DNA of 64,000 nucleotides from Acanthochlamys bracteata (lineage: Eukaryota; Streptophyta; Magnoliopsida; Pandanales; Velloziaceae). Below, one piece after another: positions 24,533-38,980 of the stretch (the stretch's first letter is position 1; every line of letters begins with the position of its first letter). A model generated the notes under the pieces. That model saw nothing but the letters and a program-made list of their open reading frames with translations, ran no database searches and was not told where the DNA came from. The stretch lies in assembly GCA_019914995.1 (NCBI GenBank), contig CM034129.1, forward strand, positions 6,833,725-6,897,724, written 5' to 3'. The translations under genes were made by a program, and so were the position numbers.

Positions 24533-26200
24533 CGCAAAGTTGTCAAGCAAGATCTTGATTGGGATCCAGGCAGAGACTGTTTAGACGTCTTGGCTATGGG
24601 AGACTTTTTCATTACATGTTCAACAACTCAGCAAGAATACACAGATCCAAATAGTAATTAAAATGAGCATAGGAGATAAGCGAACCTTCCGCTCTAGTTT
24701 CTGCTGTAAGTGCGACTACCGCTAGGGCTTCGACCTCCAGAATAGAAGCGGCTTCTATGACAACTGGATAAGCTCCATCTACATTCCTTCACTTTAAGAA
24801 AGAACAAGCTTTCATGATCAAACTGCACTAGATGCAAAATGCTACAACAAAAAGAAAAGCAGTAAGGCACACCTGAATGTCTGCCCTTGTGAAGGCATAC
24901 GGAACTCATAGTCGTCTATCTTTCTGATCTGCAAGTCTATTAATAAAATTATCTCAATACTCATCAAGGTAAGGACATCACAGTTTTAGCTACGAATTCG
25001 GGGAAAAGAATAGGAAGACTTTACATAGAAAATAAAAGTCAACAGAAGAATTAACCACATATAGGAATATTGAACACTATCATGAGAAAAGTTAAACAAG
25101 ATGTACAGAAAAAAAAAATGGTTATAACATACTGCATGCTTTATATCATCATAATTCATATAGTTAACAATTTTGACAGTGTCTAAAGAGTCATACCCAA
25201 GAAAAGATTAAACTATAATTATGTTTCACATCCAAATTACAATTCTTTAATCATATAGGTCAACGCCTGAACGCAACAAACACACCCATCCAGGCATTCG
25301 TGTGCAAGGTAGACATGCCCAAACATACACCCACACACCTATTCAACCCCTTAAATGGAAGGCATGCATACCCACCAGCATACACCCACCCGCACACAGA
25401 GAGTGAGAGAGCAAACAATACCTCTGACTCTTTAAGTACTTGACAGAAACAAAGATCACCATCATGATGCATATGATCCTGTCAACAGCTAGAAACCCAA
25501 AACCAAGTGAAAATTGAGATGTTAAGAATAGCAAAACGTGAGGACAAAGTCGAAGCCATACCTTGAGGTCCTGCCATGAAGCTGATCAAGATCAACCAGT
25601 AACCATAACTACATGCAAGAAGTGCACAAATTAGAATTGAACCTTCAGAGTTTACACTTATACAGCTAGTTTGCCACCAACATACCACGATAATCAGAAT
25701 GCTTCGAGACACCACCCCGAATGCTGGAGCCCTAGTTGTAGCGGCTACGGTACTCATACGATGATGATGAGCTTCTTTCATGCAAGAAGTCAACCTGCTA
25801 AAAGGCAGGTAAACAAGTCTACAACCAGCAAAGTCATATCCAGCACGCCCACAAATAGCATCTTCAGCATCAAGGATACTCTGAAACTGCATGAAGATAC
25901 TAAGCAAATTATAATTCAAAGTACATAACTCATAAAATGGGTTATCAAATAAATGCAACTGAAGCACTTTCTAGAACCAGTGGTAGTACCAAGGGTTTAG
26001 ACATCTCAGGATAATAATAAAATTTCTTAAATTTATTGATTTGTTTAACTGCAAATTCAAGAAACAAGATCATGAATCTCTGTAAATTGTTCACGAAAGT
26101 TACCTCAACAGAAGTATAACCAACGGGCATCAGCAGAATCTTCAAATCAATGTGAACAATACATCAATGCGGCAACATAATAGAAGTTATAAAAAAATCA
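24533..26200 (-). pseudogene. SF2/SR34-type serine/arginine splicing factor, intron-containing pseudogene
   Basis: Exon remnants read leftwards on the - strand. 26104-~26165: end of RRM1, HIDLKI and a final VE. 25686-25886: RRM1 end with AEDAICGRAGYDFAGCRL, then the linker. 25562-25608: start of RRM2 with SASWQDLK. 25432-25478: DHMHHDGDLCFCQVLKE. 24873-24928: IRKIDDYEFR. About 24687-24791: RS-rich start. 24533-~24600: more RS tail with KSPIAKTSKQS. Exon order and GT/AG borders match plant SR34/SR30 genes, so this is a duplicated, not retroposed, copy. It is dead: there is a TAG in the linker exon, two TGAs just before SASWQDLK, and a likely 1-nt deletion after the IDDYEFR codons. The start of RRM1 is unrecognisable. 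Confidence 0.8.
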
Positions 26201-26689
26201 GATCCAACTCTGGTGATAATAGCAACCAGAATATAACCATTAAAAGGGTACATCATTTCCCAACATTAAATCTCCTATAAGATTATTAATCATGATGGAT
26301 ATGTTTTGCACCTAGCAAATTATGTCAGTAAATGAATAGTAATTTAGCAAAGCGATGCTCATACAGTATATACATCCTGATTTTGAGTTTTGAACCTAAC
26401 CATGTAAAGTGAGTTCGCATGATACATCCATCCTAGTACAAAATCTAGATCCTACAAATGACGTTCTCTTACTTATATGGCAAATATCACAAGTTTTCAT
26501 TTCTAGTGCCCCAAAAAAGTACAAAAGCTATGAAACCATGAAGAGATCTATATGAATATGTGGATACAAGTTTACCTAAAGAAAAAATAATTTATAAGAT
26601 CACCAACGGAACATTGTGAATAAAAGGTATTCATCTATTAACACAATTTACTCTTGAACAGTTCAAGAACGCTAACTATAGCACGAAAT
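26201..26689. other. Degenerate upstream part of the SR pseudogene
   Basis: This is where the N-terminal RRM1 exon and 5' intron would be expected. Only a faint trace of an RRM1-like gatctgatttttttataa stretch is seen near 26185-26205 (complement). No exon can be assigned. Confidence 0.3.
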
Positions 26690-29560
26690 GCTAGATCTTT
26701 CCTAATAGATTGGAAAACCAAAACAACCACTAATGATAGATAAAAAATCAATTTTAGCACATATAAATGTAGAAGAATGTTCTTCACCTTATCTAAACTT
26801 GAGTAAACTATATCACCTTAGAATCTTCTTCGGAATTACTGTAGCCTACATCTCAGCCTGCTTTATCGTTTTAATGGCTTAAAGTATTTAACTATCAAGG
26901 AAAAAGGTCAAAATCACAATATCGAAACAATCAAATGATATGATTTCAATATGACAGAAAGAATATAAAAATTCAATATGACAAAAATCTGAAGCTTTTA
27001 TAAACATATAGTAGAATCTATACAAACTTAATGATAATCAAAACTTACTCAAAGACATGGAGACCATTTTGGGTTCATGTGTGATAGTTGGACTAGATTT
27101 ATTGAGATCATAATCATCAGTATGTAACAAATCTAATGCCTTACCTGCAACCAAATCATCCGTAGGGCTCACTGCGCTCTGCATGCACAAAATAGTTCAA
27201 AGGACAGCTGCACTTGTCCCGTTAGATGCATAAATAAGAACCTGAAAAACAAATAAAAGAAAACATACACAATTATTATACTAGTTTGGTGTATAGTTGA
27301 TTGTTGATCTTCCTTTTGCTTGGGCATGCTTATTTCCTGCTTTAGTCTGCTAGCTATAGAGAATTCCAGTTACAAACACGTCTTTATAAAAACATATTTG
27401 AAAGAAGGGATTTGTACCATAGCTTATGCTCCAAATCCAATTGTTAATCGTATCAATTTTTTCTTTTAATTTAACATTTTACCTACATTACCTAATAATA
27501 TAATGAGATAGCAAGACCATATACACAATTCTCAGTTTCCCATATAACAATAACTCCACCTGATAATGTGTTCTAAAAGAACAGTAAAAAAATGCACATG
27601 TTCAAAAGGCTTTTTTAACAGAAGTCGACCTGTAAAAAAGAAGTGCTTGTATATATAATGAGATATATGTAAAAAGAGTAAAAATGACCATAAAGAAATA
27701 TCCACATTTACCACACCACAAAAATATCAAAAGATCAGCAATGGCTATTTCAAATAAATGGTATTCACCTTCTAGCAGTCATTGGAGCTAGGAACACAAT
27801 GAAAATGTTAAACTATCGCCTAAAATACAAGGACATCCTTAATTATAATTGCAAAATGACAAAAATAACCAATAAATATTGTTTAAAAACCAACTTCAGA
27901 ACATTAAGAACATACCTTACCAAAGGCTTTACCTTCTCAAGATTTGCACCAAACATATTATCTTAGAAGCTACAATAAGAACCATAAAGTTGCAAGATTC
28001 ACAAGATATGCTAGTGAAATGAGTGCAGGAATGTACAAAGCAATATGACAAAAAATTGAAACAAGAGTGTCAAATTAAAAGCAAGTTATTGCCATCAAAA
28101 AAATTATTAAATAGAAAACAGCTCCATAACTAAGTACAGAATGTGTTTAGTTAGTTTCCAGTACTAGAATCTATGTAGCATCGCAAATGGTTGCTTGTGT
28201 CAGCAAAATAAGCTAGTTACCAACTAAAATAGTGTGCTTCAAGTAATATCATTGAATCGGCTGATTACAAGACAGAAATATTCTTTTAAATACCCTACCT
28301 ATATTCTTTTCTACTCTAACTACCAAGATAGAAATATTCACTAATACGAGCTTATTTTGCTAATATGATATAGAAATATTCACTGAAATACTAAACCAGT
28401 ATTTCTCCTACTCTAACTATAACAAAAAATAAATAAATACAGAAAACGTAACAAAAGTCTATACCTGTTTGGGCCATGTGTCGTAATTGGCTTGCATTTT
28501 TCATAAACATTATCATCACCTTCTCGAGTACATAACAAGTCCATTTTTTAATCATTAGATTGTCTTTTATTGTCTTTGATCGGCATCATGGAACAGCATG
28601 TCCTTCAGATTAGTTTTCTTGCAATTTATCAATTGTTCTCCAAGTGTACGTAATGGAGTACCGATAGTTTTTCATCTCATTAGAAACCTAGCAACTTTAT
28701 AAATGCAACTATGCATTATATAGAATTAAGGAGCTCTACAGAAAGCATATACTCAAAAATTGAATTGCTAATAGCTGACAATGTTTGTGTTTCTTAAATC
28801 TACAGTTGTAACTATGTTAACTCACAAAATAGTGATACAACAAGAAATTTATGGCTATGGAAAATAAAATTATAAGTATTTAACATTAATTTTGACATAA
28901 GCTATCATTTTTCAGAAATTCAAAAAATGGAAGGTGTCTCATTTGAACACTTCAGTGACATCAAAAGTTCAACGGTAACAAAGATTATAAAAACTTGAAA
29001 TAGAGAAGTTACTTTTTAATTACATTGAATCTTATATCACGTCACAAATAGCTAAACATATTAGAACAAGAAGCTACTTACTAAGTGAATGGTGTGGCTC
29101 TAGCTTCAGATTCAAGATCCTATTCTTCATTGAAATCCTGTCAAGATATTCATTACTACTAGTACTTAAACGAGCAAATTATAAACTGAAAACAAGGCAA
29201 AATCATGTACCACTTTGGCCATATTGACAATTTGCTTTCTTTTCTGTATCATGGTCAACACTTTGCAGCTAGCTAACTATCACGACTGGCATCGATATGT
29301 GTGCATAAGATGGTCTACACAATATCAAGTATTTTAAGCTAGTTTAATCATTTTGCTGTTTGTACATTTCAAGTGATTTTTTAACTCTACATAGTGGAAT
29401 AATAACAAAAAATGTCTCCTTAAACATCATAGTATTAGAAATTTGACTAAGTGTTATTTATACAAAATTAAAATGAGGCATATAGCAAAAGTCCTATTAC
29501 TAAAAGCTACAAAATCCATTTATAAATCAACAGTCTTAACTTTTAATTAACAAAAGAGTA
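26690..29560 (-). repeat. Segmental duplication, copy 1, right part
   Basis: Diverged direct duplicate of about 34440-35700. Shared stretches include tatcatagcttacgctc-like with aaatccaa (27415/34480), caccttctc..acttgc/gaacc (27930/34920), and gacaatttgctttctttt followed by catatcatggtcaacac-like and ttcaagtg (29230/35345). Within it, 27060-27130 and 28475-28550 also resemble each other. No coding exon is recognised. Confidence 0.6.
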
Positions 29561-31029
29561 TTACAACAGTAACCTGAACACCCTTGAAAACAAATTCAAA
29601 ATTTTCAACAAATTTTGCCATAAGGTACCTTTTTTTATGCTAAAAAATAAAATGTCTGTTATACACAAAAGCTTTACCAACAATGAATCACATTGTTATT
29701 CTATTTGTTAATACACAAATGCTTACAAAGGACGCACGAACTTACCAACTACAGAGCTTTCTATGCAAGCGAAAAACTTTGAAGGTGGAAGCTATTCTAT
29801 TTTTAAATGAAATGCCATGTTTGACAAACAGTTACTAAATATAAAAAAACGAAAGAATTAGCAACCATAACGCAAAAGCTATTCACAGATCATTTGAAGC
29901 TAAATTACAAAGCCGGCTTTGTTATTTTAAGAGTCGACATGTTTTAAATATTAAGAGACAATGAGAAATTCAAGTAGCAAGAGTCACATAATATACTAGT
30001 AAAAGGAAGGAATGAATGCAAAACAAATTGGACACTAAAATCATAAATCACATATTCAAGGTTAGTGGAATAATAGGTTCCATTTGTCTTTTTATTAAAG
30101 CAATACTACCAAACTAAAGTTCTTGCCATGATACAAATCATTAGATAGTAAGACTGTATTTAGATCAAGGTGTTGAACTCAATATAATACATACGACTTG
30201 TCAGAAACATAGATGAATAAAGTTACTAACTAAATAATTTTCTTTAAGCTTCAAATTCAATCGAAACTTAATCAATCTTTTATGTCAGAAATTAAGACTT
30301 GGCGCACTACCCAAAGAACCAATAAAAAAATCGTTTCTATTATCGATATGAAGAAAGGAATTATATACTCAATCCATTATGTTCATAACCTATGGCCCAT
30401 AAGCACCTATAGATGTGCATAATTATGTGCAATAAAAACATCCAATCAAATGAGAAGAAAAACAAAACAGACGAAAGAAAGAGAACACTTTACATCTTGA
30501 AATGAGTTCTACCTATTGTAGAGTAATTAAAATGTTACTTCATGAGTGGGCAAATACCACACTCCCTTGAAGCTCAACTTTATAAGTAATTTTGGTATTG
30601 ACTTTTAATTAAGGAACACATTGCAGTAACATTAACAACTTTGTGGTAAAATTTTAAATTAATAGCAAAAGATGAGATCTGAGTAAGGAAAAGAAAAATT
30701 AAATTAAGAAAGAAACAACCTTATGACCGTCTTGCTAAAAATGATCTCTATATTGTATTTTAGAGCGACATAATGAACCAAGAAATAATAAACTAACCAA
30801 GTGGAGTGACACCCCACCTTATAAGCCTGAGGAACAATCTTCAAAAACTCAGTCATGTCTTAAATTACATCAACCTAGAAAGCATCCCTGTTAAGCGATA
30901 TAGCTTTATTTTGTGTTGTCCTATTATACTCTAATTTTTTATTTAAGATTCTTTATCTACAACAAGATCTTTATTTCTTTCATATTTATCTTTTGCTCTT
31001 AAGAGTCCATCACGCTCGACCCATACAAG
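29561..31029. other. Gene-free stretch between the two duplicated copies
   Basis: AT-rich non-coding DNA with short similarities to the flanking modules (for example taaccaagtgga near 30800) but no gene. Confidence 0.35.
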
Positions 31030-34000
31030 TAAGGCTCAATAGAATTTAGTGATCAAATGAGATTAGAATAACATGTAGAACAATCTTATCTTTCATAAGT
31101 GGCAGGCACAGATATGCAACAAAGGTCAAATAAAAAAAAGTAGCCACTAATAATATATTAAAACAAAATATACTTTAGCACCTCTAAAAGTACGCTAACA
31201 AACCTGAGCCGCTATAACAAATAAAGAATCAGACGTTAGATAGAAATCTAGAGCAGGTTTTTATGACCTTCACCCACTTGCACTAAAAGCTTCTCATAGA
31301 TCACTACAACCTACACATCTAAGCTTGCTTCACTGTTTTGAAGAACAAAATTGCTTTCACTATTAGAGAAAACGACCAGGAACATGAAGTTGCGATATTC
31401 AATTGTTTAATTTTCTTTGGTGGTTTGTATAATTCAATTGCTTTTGAAGTATACATAATGCAGGTACTGACAGCATCTCCTTGCCCATGGGCATAGCATT
31501 TGTTTGGTGATTTATTGTAAAATGATAGGAGTAACTAAAGTACAATGATAACCAAGGACATAGCAACTTACCAATTGTAGAGGCGTACGTGTGAGTGACA
31601 ATGAATTTCACGATGCACTGAATTTCAGGAATTGTTCAAAACAGTTTCTACAAACTTAGAACAGAAAGAAATTGCTGCCATAACACAAAGAATGTAAGGT
31701 CAGCTCAAAACGGTTATTTCAACCTCATTTACAGAGTTGGCTTTAATGTTTGACATGAAACCAAAGCATTTCTAATCAAGTACTAAACATGCATTATCTA
31801 CAGACTTCAATACATAGTTGAAGGTGTGCGTTCCTTTCTTTGCACATTGAACCTTACAGCATTAACATGATAATCCTTTTATGATTTATGACCAATCATG
31901 TAGCACGCACAAATGTAACACTTAGACACACATAACCAAAGAAACACGCCTCAATGTATACTTGACAACTTATATTAGGTGCCGTTTGGCTAAACGTTTC
32001 AACTCCTTTTCATTCTAACTTTTTATTTACGTTTCTCGATAAACCTTATACAGTATTCTACAAAATTTTTTAAAAAAATTAGAAAGTACAAAAAATTTTT
32101 ACTTAGTAAGATTTTATTATTACTTATTTTTATTATTTTTCTGACATAAAAAAATAGAGCTCGTTTTCTAAAAATCTTTAAAATATCCTTCGTTATAGAA
32201 AAGTTCCTTTTGAAAAGCACTCCAACATATTCCCTTATTGCCCATCTTTCACTTTTAAAAAATTATTCACATATTAATTATCATATAAGAAATTAGATTT
32301 CTTTGCATACAACAATACTATTACTGATAATGCTACGCATAACTTATGCATGATTTTGGAAGCATTACGCAATTCAAGCTCCACAGATGTGTCGCACGAT
32401 TACTATTAACACACACCCTGATATAATCTTTGAAGGAAACGATAGGGTTATAATGTACGCAAAATATTAAACACAAGTAGACACTAAAAAGAATAACACA
32501 AGTAGACACTAAAAAAAATAATAACCAAGTATATTAAAAAGGATATCAGAACGTCCCCGTACATATAAGTTACTCCAAGTCTTTCGTGATTGATGTCACA
32601 CTCCTTGTCAAAACATACAGCCCCGCGTCCAAACTGAAACTAAAATCAATTTCGAAAAGCAAAAATTATATGATATATGTGTTAAGCAAAAGAAGGTGGA
32701 AAACTCCTTCAAGACATGGAAACTATTATCTTACCCGAGATCCCTTTTTCATCATTGCACCTCCACTTCATGATTGTGACCTATGTGATAGTCTAATTAG
32801 TAGAAATAATATGAGATTAAACTAAGAAAACAACAAGAAAGTGTAAAGAAACCTACACAACCATCTTCAACGTTATCTCTAAAGTAAAGTGTATGCAGTG
32901 AGCAACCCAACACTGCATCTATATCCAAGCTAAAATTGTTGAAGACTTTCAAAAAAATATTTCAAAAATAGGATAAGGGTTCCAAAACAAAAAAAGTTGA
33001 AAGACTAGACAAGTGATACTAACCGCTAAAGTGAACAATCCCTTTCAAACTAATAATAACTTCATCACTCTTTTGGTGTAATTATTCTCTTCCAGCATCT
33101 ACATACCTGCAACTTCTTTGTCACCATATGAATCAAAGAGACAACACCCTATTATATTTGAAGTCAAATCAAAATCAATATGACAAAAAAGACAGAAAAG
33201 TATGACAAAAAGATTAATTAGAAACCACCGAATAAAAGATACAAAGCAATTTTGCAGGAGTTTCTTCTGACTCCAAGATGTGGAATCTTTCCAGAGCTAC
33301 TTGCTTATCTCATAGAAAGAGATTAGATCTATCCTATTCCTCAAAAAACAAAAATCAAACATAACTTTCTCAAATAAAAATATAAAAGTAATCTCTACTA
33401 GCTCAGGATCAATAGATAGACACTAATAAGCATGCAGAAAGAAAAAGAATTTCAAGAAAGCGTGGTGAGACCAATTGCTTGCATAAAATCTTCCCTATTC
33501 GGATAAATAAGTATTAAGATATGCAAGACAATCATCATCATGCATAATAGAGTAGTGATCCATATATAGTTTACAGTTATTTAGTACAGGACATATTTGA
33601 CCACATTACATGTCATTCAAAATTGCAAAGCATTTTTAAAGATAATAATGACATCCATCTTGTGGCTCTATTATACAATATAAATGACCACAATTGCATC
33701 ACTAGCAGTAATATGTATGAAGCTAGTTACATCAAATTGTGTAAACAAACTGACTTTCAGAGAGTAGCAATCTTTTTTACAATGTAACTTCCAAACGCAA
33801 CTTTGTTTATATACAAAATTACCTTATTTTCTAATGTTCTACTAATTATGTCACAAAGTATGTCTTGCTACACATTGTAGGTTTTACTACATATTCATAT
33901 TTGCCACATTATCTATTTCTTGTGATGTATTCTTCATTAAGAAACTTCTATAAATCATGTAAGCATATTGATATAGTATTACTTTGTGTCTTTCGAATAT

Positions 34001-36290
34001 CATATAACCTTAATTTCAGATCATAAATCTCGGATAAGGTCTTGTATTCTTTTTTTTAATTTGCCAACAGCTTGAAACAATTGAGCAATGCGATGCGATT
34101 TTAATGATAAAATAACAGCTAGAATAACATGTACTATAATCTAATCATCAGAAGTGACAGGCATACATAAAACAGCAGCATATGTCTAAACCAATCTTTT
34201 TTAGAAAGGTAATTATTGCTAGGTGCAAAACACATACCATGTAGGACTGACATAAATGAAAGATATAAGTAACACGAGCCAAATGCAAGAAAATCATGTA
34301 GTATGCACCACTTATGCAAGAGTGTTAAGTCTAGCTGGGACAAGTTCTTGTCAATATATCCAACACTACTCCAGCCACAGAGAAATTCACCTACAAGCAC
34401 AATTTTGCAATTAACAAATTACAAATTACTACTTTTAAAGCCAAACAAAACACTCTATACTTAGATGTTATGGTGTTTATATCATAGCTTACGCTCTGAA
34501 TCCAAATATTATAGGTTTGAATGTTTCTTTTCAATATTAACTTCTTTACCTACAACAGTAATACAGTAGTACCATATGCAACTATACAATTTTCGGATTT
34601 ATACAATAATTACTCTACACATTAATATATTTGAAAAGCATTTTATCCAAATGCACAAAAAGTTTTGAATATTCTTCTTAATAAAAGCATAATAAACTAG
34701 ATACTTGGCTTCATGAAAAATGAGATCTAGGTTAAACCTCTAAATAAATTTCGAAGATAGACATAAGAACTCTCCTAAATATAATAGCAACATCAACTAT
34801 AAGAACCAATAATAATAATAAATAACCAACTCTAACACATCAAAAAGTATAACAACGTACCTGAAACAATGAAACAGATACTGATCAACACCTGAAAGAG
34901 AAAAGTAAGATAATCAGGATTCACCTTCTCCACACTTGAACCAATTACATCAACTTATTAGTTAGAAGCTTCTTCATGTATCACTAGCCTAGATCAAAGT
35001 TTCTTTTGTTATTTTTTATTCTAAAATGCTTTAAATAATACGAAGAATACCTAACAAATTTTAAGAATCAAATGATATGCCGGTGACACATGAAAGAATG
35101 TAGAAAGAACTATGACAAAAAACTAATGCTTTTGAAGTCATATGTTAGAATCCACACCTGCAATTGCAAACAAAACACAGCCAATAAAATAGAGCGCTTT
35201 GTCTCCTCATTGAACAAAGAGTGTCAGATGAAACGAAGTTGCTATAGAAAGAAGCTAATAAATAGAAAATTACATTTTAACTAGATCGAACCGCACATCA
35301 CGCCACAAATAGCTATGACAAATATGTACGCTTTCGGACATATTTGACAATTTACTTTCTTTTTTCATATCATGGTCAACACATTAGCAGCTACCTAACC
35401 ATCGCGAGCTACCTTATTCTGCGAGCATAAAATAATCCACAAAACATCATATATTTCAAGATACCTAACTACTTCGTTGATTTTATATTCAAGTGCTTTT
35501 TTCAGTGGTGGAATACTAACAACAATTTTGGCTCCTAAAAAATCTAGCAACTACTAGAAATTCAACCAAGTGTTATTCATTCAAAATTAAGAAGCTCATA
35601 AAAAAGCATATACCAGAACTCCCATTACTAACAACTACAAATTTCTTTTATAAATCAACAGTTTAACTATTTTAAATATTACAATAGTAAAATGACAACT
35701 CCTGGAAATGGATTTCTAATATTCAACAAATTTTTTGAAAATATACTGCTATTTATATTAAAGTTTTTTGAAAAATGAGATTCAATTGATTTCAGGTAGG
35801 AAAAAGCAACAACTGCAGCACTACTGCTATTTATATTAAAGTTGGGCTAACTCAAAAAAAGCACCCCTATGTTTTGTTTTAATTTCTGAAGAGAGCAAAC
35901 GGGATTAATTCCTTGATGGATAGTGCAATGAATTTAACAACTAATATACTCATACCTTTATTCTTTACGTCCTACAACATCATCTTATTCATTCCCATTA
36001 TTTTTATACTCTTACAATTCTAATAAAGCATTCACATCTACAACCATAGCTTTGTAAAATTTACTGATAAATAACAATTAGAATACATCTACTGCACTCT
36101 TAATTGTCATAAGCGTAGGTTCATATATCAGACAACATAAGCAAAACATAGAAGCAAGGGCTTTTCTAAGTTAATAGAAAAATAAAGCAAAACAACTAGT
36201 AATATGTAAAATAAACTTCAGCACAGCTAAATGTATGAAAAAATACCTGAGTCGTTGTAAAAATAAAGAATTAAGTCCTAGAAGGCAAGT
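31030..36290 (-). repeat. Segmental duplication, copy 2
   Basis: Second, diverged direct copy of 22850-29560. It lacks recognisable SR-factor exons where copy 1 has them. The splice-donor-like module (complement of acctgag/acctgaa, followed by acttttag and a gtgctgaag/gtgctaaag stretch) is seen at about 31140-31250, 34800-34930 and 36180-36290, as well as at 22985-23105, 26690-26830 and 27880-27970 in copy 1. No intact gene; the - strand ORFs of 60-90 codons are unrecognised. Confidence 0.6.
31978..32235. mobile_element. MITE-like element, ~258 bp
   Basis: It opens aggtgccgtttggctaaacg and closes ttttgaaaagcactccaaca, with an AT-rich, partly self-complementary core. The gtgccgtttggc start is common among small hAT-type MITEs. 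It interrupts copy 2 of the segmental duplication and is absent from copy 1 at the matching place (about 23800). Confidence 0.6.
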
Positions 36291-37305
36291 AGTGATTGTC
36301 AAACCGAAAACCAAAACCGTTATAGTCTATATGATTTTCTAACCAAAATTTCTTGTTTGGAAGCTGTTTTGCCATTCTATTCTTGATTCTTTACTGCCGT
36401 TTGCATTATTTTTATGGAATTGAACAGAAAGAAGTTATTCAATTTGCAGTTTCACTTGCATTTGTTTCTAAGTCTATGTTTCTTTCGTCAGTAAGAGGTG
36501 CTTTTATTATTACAGTTTCATAGAACATACTACAGAAGCTGCATATGCAATGTGTTTTTCCTGCTTTTCAATGGTAATAATTATTTTTTTTATTGAAAGT
36601 CAGCATTTGGTTTCTTTTGTTAACTAGAGTTTCATATTTGGAATGGAGTATTGTACTGATCCTTGCATTTGCTCTGCAAATTTGGTATCAAGACTTGGAA
36701 TCTACTTGACTGTGCTATTGTTTATATCAGAAACCAGTAGTGCTTTCTCCCTTTTGGTTGCTGTCTTGGGCATGGTTCTTTCCTTTTCTTCTATCTATAC
36801 TTATTCTGTTGGCTTTTCTGTTTGAGAAAGGTGTACATCTTTTTCCTTTCTTGGATATTTGACTAGAGCACTAACTGATTTTTGGTTATGATTTTAGTTT
36901 TCAGCCACCTTCTCTCTTTACACTTGAGGCATATATCATTACATAATTGTTGGGATATTATACTTTAACTCAATGTCTTGTTGCTTGGTACTACTGGGTT
37001 CTTCTGCATACTTAAACTCAATCTTTGTTTAGTTTCGAACAGGTTCTTCTGCACATTTTAAGTAGTAATACTAGATGTGAACTTTTTGTTAGTTGATTTC
37101 TATTTCTAGAAACAGGAAGGGCGCCTCACATGCAGTGGTACTTTTGGAATTGTTTTTTCTTTGAAGTTGATCTTTACTTGGTTTTTAACAGGTTCTGTTG
37201 TTTCTGTTTTGTAGCATACACTATGTAAGCTTCGTACGCAATGTGTTTTCCTGCTTTTCCATTTCCATTTACTAGACTTCAACATTGATTTTGTCCTGTT
37301 ATACA

Positions 37306-37333
<28 letters not shown>
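37306..37333. repeat. (GT)n microsatellite
   Basis: About thirteen GT dinucleotides followed by a T run. Confidence 0.95.
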
Positions 37334-37336
<3 letters not shown>

Positions 37337-38980
37337 TTTTTATAAACATTGTAACTGGAACATAGTAGTGATTCTTGCATTTGCTCCGCGAGTTTGGGCT
37401 TAAGACTTAGATCTTGTCTTTAATTCTTGGGATAGTACACTTAATATTAATCTTCTGTTGCTTGGTACTTTTGGATATTTACCTACATTTTGCATATGTG
37501 CCAGAGAAAGAAGTTTTGTCCCTCTTGCAAAGGTAACTACAGCTGCATTCTTGTTATTTTGTATTCTTTTCTTAAATTAGTCCCTAGCATGTTCTTTGGG
37601 CACTTTCAAATTGTATGAGAAACAAAAGAATCTGCCAAACCTGTTAGGTAGTGCCCATAGCTTGCTAACTTGAGATTTGCTATTGTTCTTTGCCTTTGTT
37701 TTCTTATTTATATAATTGTAGCTGCAACATAGTAGTGATTCTTGTGTTTGCTCTGAATGTTAGGGATTAAGTCCTAGATCTTGTCTTCACATAATTTTTG
37801 GGATAGTACACTTAATGTCAATCTTCTGTTGCTTGGATACTTTGGACCACCATTTGCCTATGTGCGCGAGAGAGAAGTTTTGTCCTGCTTGCAAAGGTAT
37901 TCTAGAGTTGTATTCTTTTTATTTTTGGTTCTTTTCTTAATTAAATCCCTAGTCTTTTTGGCACTTTCAAATTGCAGGAGATACCACGGAAGCTGCCAAA
38001 AGTGTTTTCCTGCCTTTGTAGGTAATGCCATAGCTTGCTAACTAGAGAGCGACCATTGTTATTTGACATTCTTGTAAATTTAGCAGCGATGGGTACATTT
38101 ATTTGTCAGATTTGGGATGAGCAATTCTATTGCTCTAGAAGATCGTGACTTTATAACTTTATTTGATTTTTGTTGATAACATCTAACTGCCACGTAGCCT
38201 CTTTGATTGTTATCCACAGTCTTGATTTGCAGGTCATACGGTTAGTCGCAAGCTTCCTTCGTTTATGGTGAACTTCTTTGATTTTATTGGCTCGATTCCT
38301 TATTTAGTAATATTTAGGTCATTCTCACTTGTTATGTCATTCATTTATGATCTATCCTTTCTACCTTATTTGTTATCGTTTTACTTTTATTAAAGTGAAC
38401 CACTGCACGGTTGTGCTTTGGTCGCAACCCATTGCTTATTTTACTTAATTGCAGGTAATTGTTTCTTTATCTTAGGGTTGATAAATATCACATATATTAT
38501 TTTCTGCTTGATACATCCTTGCTTTTAATTTTGTGTTTTGGAAGTTCCATAAGTTTATCTATCAGACAAGGCTTGTGTATCTTTTGTTTATTTATTGTAG
38601 TACTAGAATTATTGCAAGAAGAAGTTTGTCCCTGTTGGTATTTCTATTTCTGAAGTTGTTCTTCTTAAGTCTATCTTTGCGCAGTTTTTTATGACATGGT
38701 CCTGTTGTTTCTGTTTACAGCAAATAGGTGAAAATCATTGTACATTACCTACTTTCCTACTTTTCCAAGGTAATTTCCATCTTAATATATTTAAATCAAC
38801 ATGTGGTTTTTTCCTGTACGAATAGTTTTGACTCTACGTTTGTCATTGCAACTGGAAAATAGTAATGGTGCTTGCACATACTCTGCAGATTTGGATTAAG
38901 ACTTGGATCTCTCACCAACAGTGGCTCAATTTCGATATTTACATCGTCTCTTCTGGTAATTGGGTTTCCTTTATTTTAAT

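Noticed and set aside
25482-25967. 161-codon - strand ORF
   Set aside because: A run through pseudogene exon and intron sequence; only its first part matches an SR protein, then it leaves the correct frame.
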